Assembly (NCBI RefSeq): GCF_000759775.1
Contig: NZ_BBMY01000022.1
Coordinates: forward strand, 1 to 49,614
Reading direction: 5' to 3'
DNA length: 49,614 bases
Source of the DNA: Escherichia albertii NBRC 107761 = DSM 17582
GTDB lineage: Bacteria > Pseudomonadota > Gammaproteobacteria > Enterobacterales > Enterobacteriaceae
Position numbers and translations under genes: made by a program. The notes below the pieces were generated by a model. That model was given only the letters and a program-made list of their open reading frames with translations, was not told the DNA's origin and did not search any database. Positions 44,835 to 49,614 of the stretch are shown in pieces (the stretch's first letter is position 1; every line of letters starts with the position of its first letter).

Positions 44835-46086
44835 GTGCATCCCAAAATAAGCGGCTGTCCAGCCATTCCACTGCAAGAATAGTCAAAATAACCGCTGCGC
44901 CGAAATAAAACGCAGCCGGTCCCATAGTAAAAGCGAGGATCTGATCGCGATTAATCAGCGACATGGTTAATGAAATAACAAATAGATCGAGCATTGACCA
45001 GCGGCCAATCCAGGTCACCAGTCGGAGTAATAACATTCTTGTACGCAGTCCTTGCTGACACTTGAAATGAAGGCTTAACAATAAAGTGAACATAACAATC
45101 ACTTTGGTAAACGGCACCAGGATGCTGGCAATAAACACAATCCCGGCTACCGCAATATTGCTGTTCGCCAGCGACATAATCCCTGAAAGAATCGTGTCCT
45201 CCTGTCGTCCGCCGTTAAGATAAATAATGGAGATAGGCAGTAGATTGGCCGGTAATAACAAAATGACGGAGGCCAGCAGTGCGGCCCAGCATTTTTGCAC
45301 ACTGTGATGGCGACGTAAGCGTAACGGGATGTGGCAACGTGGGCAGCGACCACGTGGATCAGGATAACCCGTAAAGTGACAACCAAGGCAAACGCGTAAT
45401 TTTTTGTCACAGTGAGAGGCTGATTGTTGTGGGTAAAAGCGCTCCCAAAGCTGCTCAACATTAAGATGTGACAATGTCACGGTCGTTAAAATTACTAATG
45501 CGATAAAAGAGAACAGACCGGTACCTGTCTGAATATGGGCATAATCCTGTACCTTTATAGACGCGACGGCAATACCAACCAGATAGATATCCAGCATTAC
45601 CCACTCTTTCAGGCGTTCCAACATCAGTAGTACCGGGCGCAGATTCATGCCCAACCGGTTGCCGAACCATAAATAAGCGATGGAGGAAACCAGGACTAAC
45701 GGCGCGCCGATCACACAAAAAAATACCATTGCGCCCGTTATCGCATCGCCCTGTCTGGTCATTTGCCAGATACCTTGCATTACATTGGCGTCGATACGAA
45801 TACCTAATAGCCAGATATGTAATAGCGGTTCGCCCCAGGCAAACGGCATCAGCAATATCATAGTAAAAGCCATTGCCGCCAGTCGGGTTAGCGACCAGTC
45901 GCGACCATCACGGATTTTCGCCTGACAGCGCGGGCAATAGGCACTTTGGTATGAATTTATCGTGGGGAGGTTGAACAACATGTCACATTGCGGACACCGT
46001 TGATAATCACCACGCGCCAGTTCCTCGCCGATTGACCTCACTGTTATCTTTTTTGTTGGCGTAATTTGTGGGGTGTTAAGTGCCAT
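44803..46086 (-). CDS. letA: LetA (YebS), PqiA-like integral membrane partner of LetB
   Basis: LetA is the inner-membrane protein thought to load lipids into the LetB tunnel. The 427-residue protein has two PqiA-type halves, each a cytosolic zinc-ribbon (CPQCDMLF with CPRCQAK, then CLGCHFTG with CPRCHI) followed by about four membrane segments. It is the first gene of the letAB operon, and its 3' end overlaps letB. It is divergent from msrC. Confidence 0.96.
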   Translation of the reverse strand: MALNTPQITPTKKITVRSIGEELARGDYQRCPQCDMLFNLPTINSYQSAYCPRCQAKIRDGRDWSLTRLAAMAFTMILLMPFAWGEPLLHIWLLGIRIDANVMQGIWQMTRQGDAITGAMVFFCVIGAPLVLVSSIAYLWFGNRLGMNLRPVLLMLERLKEWVMLDIYLVGIAVASIKVQDYAHIQTGTGLFSFIALVILTTVTLSHLNVEQLWERFYPQQSASHCDKKLRVCLGCHFTGYPDPRGRCPRCHIPLRLRRHHSVQKCWAALLASVILLLPANLLPISIIYLNGGRQEDTILSGIMSLANSNIAVAGIVFIASILVPFTKVIVMFTLLLSLHFKCQQGLRTRMLLLRLVTWIGRWSMLDLFVISLTMSLINRDQILAFTMGPAAFYFGAAVILTILAVEWLDSRLFWDAHESGNARFDD

Positions 46087-46215
46087 GAAGAACCAGTTGC
46101 AATAAGAATTAGCATTAATCTTAACCCATGATGGGAATGATCTTGAGCATTAACGCATTTAATGCTTATTTTAATAGGCTGGCAGTTCCAGGTAAGACAA
46201 CCAAGTGATTATATA

Positions 46216-46713
46216 ATGAACAAAACAGAATTCTACGCGGATTTAAACCGTGACTTTAATGCGTTGATGACAGGAGAAACCAGCTTTCTGGCAACACTGG
46301 CGAATACCAGCGCGTTACTATACGAGCGTCTTGCCGACGTAAACTGGGCGGGATTTTACCTGCTTGAAGATGATACGTTGGTACTTGGACCGTTTCAGGG
46401 CAAAATTGCCTGCGTGCGGATCCCTGTCGGGCGTGGTGTGTGCGGCACTGCAGTTGCCCGTAATGAAGTACAGCGAATCGAGGATGTTCACGCCTTCGAC
46501 GGGCATATTGCCTGCGATGCGGCGAGTAATTCTGAAATTGTCCTGCCATTGGCGGTGAAAAATCAGATTATTGGTGTTCTCGATATCGACAGTACGGTCT
46601 TCAGTCGCTTTACAGGCGAGGACGAGCAAGGCTTACGCCAGCTTGTGGCACAGCTTGAAAAGGTGCTTGCAACGACGGATTACAAAAAATTCTTTGCGAG
46701 CGTCGCAGGATAA
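46216..46713 (+). CDS. msrC: MsrC (YebR), free methionine-(R)-sulfoxide reductase
   Basis: MsrC is a GAF-domain enzyme that reduces free Met-R-sulfoxide. ATG 46216 (MNKTEFYADL) gives 165 residues as in K-12; the longer upstream frame is not supported. The conserved cysteines of the fRMsr family are visible in KIACVRIPVG, GRGVCGTAVA and HIACDAASNSE. It is divergent from letA. Confidence 0.96.
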   Translation: MNKTEFYADLNRDFNALMTGETSFLATLANTSALLYERLADVNWAGFYLLEDDTLVLGPFQGKIACVRIPVGRGVCGTAVARNEVQRIEDVHAFDGHIACDAASNSEIVLPLAVKNQIIGVLDIDSTVFSRFTGEDEQGLRQLVAQLEKVLATTDYKKFFASVAG

Positions 46714-46809
46714 TCAACGGATAACGTAGCATTTACTGATGACGTCATTATAATGACGCCTGTTCATGCCTGCGCTTGTTGGCTACGTCCGTTGTAATCA
46801 GGAAATTTC

Positions 46810-47508
46810 ATGGAAAATCAACCTAAGTTGAATAGCAGTAAAGAAGTAATCGCGTTTCTGGCCGAACGTTTTCCCCACTGTTTCAGTGCGGAAGGTGAAG
46901 CGCGTCCGCTGAAAATCGGTATTTTTCAGGATTTGGTCGATCGCGTTGCCGGGGAAATGAACCTGAGCAAAACGCAACTGCGATCCGCTTTACGTCTCTA
47001 TACTTCGAGCTGGCGCTACCTGTATGGCGTAAAACCAGGCGCGACGCGTGTCGATCTTGACGGCAACCCATGCGGTGAGCTGGACGAGCAACACGTAGAA
47101 CATGCTCGCAAGCAGCTTGAAGAAGCGAAAGCGCGCGTTCAGGCTCAACGTGCTGAACAGCAAGCGAAAAAACGCGAAGCTGCCATAGCTGCTGGAGAGA
47201 AAGAAGACGCACCACGCCGCGAACGCAAGCCACGTCCGACTACGCCACGCCGCAAAGAAGGCGCTGAGCGTAAACCACGTGCGCAAAAACCGGCAGAGAA
47301 AGCGCCAAAAACAGTAAAAGCACCTCGCGAAGAACAGCACACCCCAGTTTCTGACATTTCAGCTCTGACTGTTGGACAGGCTCTGAAGGTGAAAGCGGGT
47401 CAAAACGCGATGGATGCAACCGTATTAGAAATCACCAAAGACGGCGTCCGCGTCCAACTGAATTCGGGTATGTCTTTGATTGTGCGCGCAGAACACCTGG
47501 TGTTCTGA
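46810..47508 (+). CDS. proQ: ProQ, global RNA chaperone
   Basis: ProQ is a FinO-domain RNA-binding protein that binds hundreds of structured RNAs and stabilises sRNA and mRNA 3' ends. It also influences ProP osmoregulation. The 232-residue product has the N-terminal FinO domain (about 1-120), a long Lys/Arg/Ala-rich linker (about 120-180) and a C-terminal Tudor-like domain (about 180-232). It is followed by prc with a 19-base gap, forming the proQ-prc operon. Confidence 0.97.
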   Translation: MENQPKLNSSKEVIAFLAERFPHCFSAEGEARPLKIGIFQDLVDRVAGEMNLSKTQLRSALRLYTSSWRYLYGVKPGATRVDLDGNPCGELDEQHVEHARKQLEEAKARVQAQRAEQQAKKREAAIAAGEKEDAPRRERKPRPTTPRRKEGAERKPRAQKPAEKAPKTVKAPREEQHTPVSDISALTVGQALKVKAGQNAMDATVLEITKDGVRVQLNSGMSLIVRAEHLVF

Positions 47509-47527
47509 AACGGAGGCCGGGCCAGGC

Positions 47528-49576
47528 ATGAACATGTTTTTTAGGCTTACCGCGTTAGCTGGCCTGCTTGCAATAGCAGGCCAGACCTTCGCAGTAGAAG
47601 ATATTACGCGAGCTGATCAAATTCCTGTATTAAAGGAAGAGACGCAGCATGCGACGGTGAGTGAGCGCGTAACGTCGCGCTTTACCCGCTCCCATTATCG
47701 TCAGTTCGATCTCGATCAGGCATTTTCGGCCAAAATCTTTGACCGTTACCTGAATCTGCTTGATTACAGCCACAATGTGCTGCTGGCGAGCGATGTTGAA
47801 CAGTTTGCCAAAAAGAAAACTGAGCTGGGTGACGAACTGCGTTCCGGCAAACTTGACGTTTTCTACGATCTTTATAACCTGGCGCAAAAGCGCCGTTTTG
47901 AACGTTACCAGTACGCGTTGTCAGTACTGGAAAAGCCGATGGATTTCACCGGCAACGACACCTATAACCTGGATCGCAGTAAAGCCCCCTGGCCGAAAAG
48001 CGAAGCTGAGTTGAATGCGCTGTGGGACAGTAAGGTTAAATTCGACGAGTTAAGCCTGAAGCTGGCGGGAAAAACGGATAAAGAAATCCGCGAGACCCTG
48101 ACGCGTCGTTATAAATTCGCCATTCGTCGCCTGGCGCAGACCAACAGCGAAGATGTTTTCTCGCTGGCAATGACGGCGTTTGCTCGCGAAATCGATCCGC
48201 ATACCAATTACCTTTCCCCGCGCAATACCGAACAATTCAATACTGAAATGAGTCTGTCGCTGGAAGGGATTGGCGCAGTGCTGCAAATGGATGATGACTA
48301 CACCGTGATCAATTCGATGGTGGCAGGTGGTCCGGCAGCGAAGAGTAAAGCTATCAGCGTGGGCGACAGAATTGTCGGCGTTGGTCAAACGGGCAAGCCG
48401 ATGGTTGATGTGATTGGCTGGCGTCTTGATGATGTCGTTGCCTTAATCAAAGGGCCGAAAGGCAGTAAAGTTCGTTTAGAAATTCTGCCCGCTGGTAAAG
48501 GCACTAAGACCCGCACGGTGACGTTGACGCGGGAACGTATTCGTCTTGAAGACCGCGCGGTTAAAATGTCTGTGAAAACCGTCGGTAAAGAAAAAGTCGG
48601 CGTGCTGGATATTCCTGGTTTCTACGTTGGCTTGACAGATGATGTCAAAGTTCAGTTACAGAAACTGGAAAAACAGAATGTCAGCAGCATCATTATCGAT
48701 CTGCGGAGCAACGGTGGCGGAGCGCTGACGGAAGCAGTGTCGCTTTCTGGCCTGTTTATCCCATCTGGCCCGATTGTGCAGGTTCGCGATAATAACGGCA
48801 AAGTCCGTGAAGATAGCGATACCGATGGTCAGGTCTTCTATAAAGGCCCACTGGTGGTGCTGGTTGACCGTTTCAGTGCTTCGGCTTCGGAAATCTTTGC
48901 TGCAGCAATGCAGGATTACGGTCGTGCACTGATTGTGGGTGAGCCGACCTTCGGTAAGGGAACCGTACAGCAGTATCGTTCTCTGAATCGTATCTACGAT
49001 CAGATGTTACGCCCGGAATGGCCAGCGCTGGGTTCTGTACAGTATACGATCCAGAAGTTCTATCGCGTTAACGGCGGCAGTACGCAACGCAAAGGCGTAA
49101 CGCCAGATATCATCATGCCGACGGGTAATGAAGAGACGGAAACGGGTGAGAAATTTGAAGATAATGCGCTGCCGTGGGATAGCATTAACGCGGCAACCTA
49201 TGTGAAATCAGGAGACTTAACGGTGTTTGAGCCGGAGTTACTGAAAGAACATAATGCGCGTATCGCGAAAGATCCTGAATTCCAGAACATCATGAAGGAT
49301 ATCGCACGTTTCAACGCCATGAAGGACAAGCGCAATATCGTCTCTCTGAACTACGCCGTGCGTGAAAAAGAGAATAACGAAGACGATGCGACACGTCTGG
49401 CGCGTTTGAACGATCGTTTTAAACGCGAGGGTAAACCGGAACTGAAGAAACTGGATGATCTACCGAAAGATTATCAGGAGCCGGATCCGTACCTGGATGA
49501 AACGGTAAATATCGCGCTCGATCTGGCGCGACTGGAAAAAGCCAGACCCGCGGAACAGCCCGCCCCCATCAAGTAA
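47528..49576 (+). CDS. prc: Prc (Tsp), periplasmic tail-specific protease
   Basis: Prc degrades periplasmic proteins with non-polar C-termini, processes FtsI (PBP3) and, with NlpI, controls the peptidoglycan hydrolase MepS. ATG 47528 (MNMFFRLTAL) gives 682 residues as in K-12; the frame upstream overlaps proQ and is not used. It has a signal peptide (about 1-22), a PDZ domain (about 240-320) and the C-terminal peptidase domain with the serine in FSASASE and the lysine of the Ser-Lys dyad in EPTFGKGTVQQ. The gene is complete, and a strong terminator follows. Confidence 0.97.
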   Translation: MNMFFRLTALAGLLAIAGQTFAVEDITRADQIPVLKEETQHATVSERVTSRFTRSHYRQFDLDQAFSAKIFDRYLNLLDYSHNVLLASDVEQFAKKKTELGDELRSGKLDVFYDLYNLAQKRRFERYQYALSVLEKPMDFTGNDTYNLDRSKAPWPKSEAELNALWDSKVKFDELSLKLAGKTDKEIRETLTRRYKFAIRRLAQTNSEDVFSLAMTAFAREIDPHTNYLSPRNTEQFNTEMSLSLEGIGAVLQMDDDYTVINSMVAGGPAAKSKAISVGDRIVGVGQTGKPMVDVIGWRLDDVVALIKGPKGSKVRLEILPAGKGTKTRTVTLTRERIRLEDRAVKMSVKTVGKEKVGVLDIPGFYVGLTDDVKVQLQKLEKQNVSSIIIDLRSNGGGALTEAVSLSGLFIPSGPIVQVRDNNGKVREDSDTDGQVFYKGPLVVLVDRFSASASEIFAAAMQDYGRALIVGEPTFGKGTVQQYRSLNRIYDQMLRPEWPALGSVQYTIQKFYRVNGGSTQRKGVTPDIIMPTGNEETETGEKFEDNALPWDSINAATYVKSGDLTVFEPELLKEHNARIAKDPEFQNIMKDIARFNAMKDKRNIVSLNYAVREKENNEDDATRLARLNDRFKREGKPELKKLDDLPKDYQEPDPYLDETVNIALDLARLEKARPAEQPAPIK

Positions 49577-49580
49577 CGTC

Positions 49581-49612
49581 AATCAGGCACAAGAAATTGT
49601 GCCTGATTTTTT
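49581..49612 (+). terminator. Intrinsic terminator after prc
   Basis: Arms aatcaggcacaa and ttgtgcctgatt form a 12-bp stem with a short loop, followed by T residues. It ends the proQ-prc transcript. Confidence 0.94.
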
Positions 49613-49614
49613 GT

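Overview
The window is chromosomal DNA of an Escherichia species. Almost every gene can be recognised as an E. coli-type ortholog of the usual length, and the order is that of the E. coli K-12 map from torYZ to prc (read in reverse): torY-torZ, cmoAB, yecN/E/D, aspS, nudB-yebC-ruvC, yebB, ruvAB, znuBC/znuA, mepM, lpxM, pykA, hexR, zwf, edd-eda, purT, yebG-yebF, ptrB, exoX, yobB, holE, yobA-yebZ-yebY, sdsR, pphA, yebW, yebV, rsmF, letAB, msrC, proQ, prc. The proteins differ from K-12, as I remember it, at a few percent of residues. An NleF-type secreted effector suggests a LEE-positive (attaching/effacing) lineage such as E. albertii or a divergent EPEC/EHEC-like E. coli. The window alone cannot decide which, and no type III secretion genes lie in it.

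Layout. 1-7.6 kb: periplasmic TMAO/S-oxide respiration (torYZ), tRNA wobble-uridine carboxymethoxylation (cmoAB) and three small metabolic genes. 7.9-15 kb: aspS, the nudB-yebC-ruvC cluster, yebB, an extra 228-residue membrane-protein gene that I do not recognise and that is absent from this site in K-12, and ruvAB behind a LexA box. 15-20 kb: the divergent zinc uptake genes znuCB/znuA around a Zur palindrome, then mepM and lpxM. 20-28.4 kb: a carbon-metabolism block (pykA, hexR, zwf, edd, eda, purT) with recognisable HexR, SoxS/MarA, Cra, GntR-like and PurR sites. 28.5-34.7 kb: SOS gene yebG, secreted yebF, protease II, exonuclease X, holE and the copper-related yobA-yebZ-yebY.

34.8-39.3 kb is the accessory part. 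Immediately downstream of the sigma-S small RNA gene sdsR lies an AT-rich, about 4.4-kb decayed prophage island. It holds a frameshifted lambdoid integrase C-terminus, a full-length trkG (in K-12 a Rac-prophage K+ transporter) and a complete 189-codon nleF homolog whose last four residues differ from those of the O157:H7 protein as I recall it. Beyond the island the K-12 order resumes with pphA, which is dead here: it has an amber codon plus a frameshifting expansion of an 8-bp tandem repeat.

40-49.6 kb: yebW, yebV, the rRNA methyltransferase rsmF, the letAB lipid-transport pair, msrC, and proQ-prc ending in a strong terminator.

Gene decay goes beyond pphA. yebE is reduced to a short frameshifted core between yebF and ptrB, and yobB carries an in-frame internal deletion that removes its nitrilase core. 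The most interesting items are the nleF homolog with an altered caspase-binding tail, the integration geometry at sdsR, the double inactivation of pphA with a tandem octamer, and the unrecognised membrane gene upstream of ruvA. Comparisons with K-12 or O157 rest on remembered reference sequences, not on searches.
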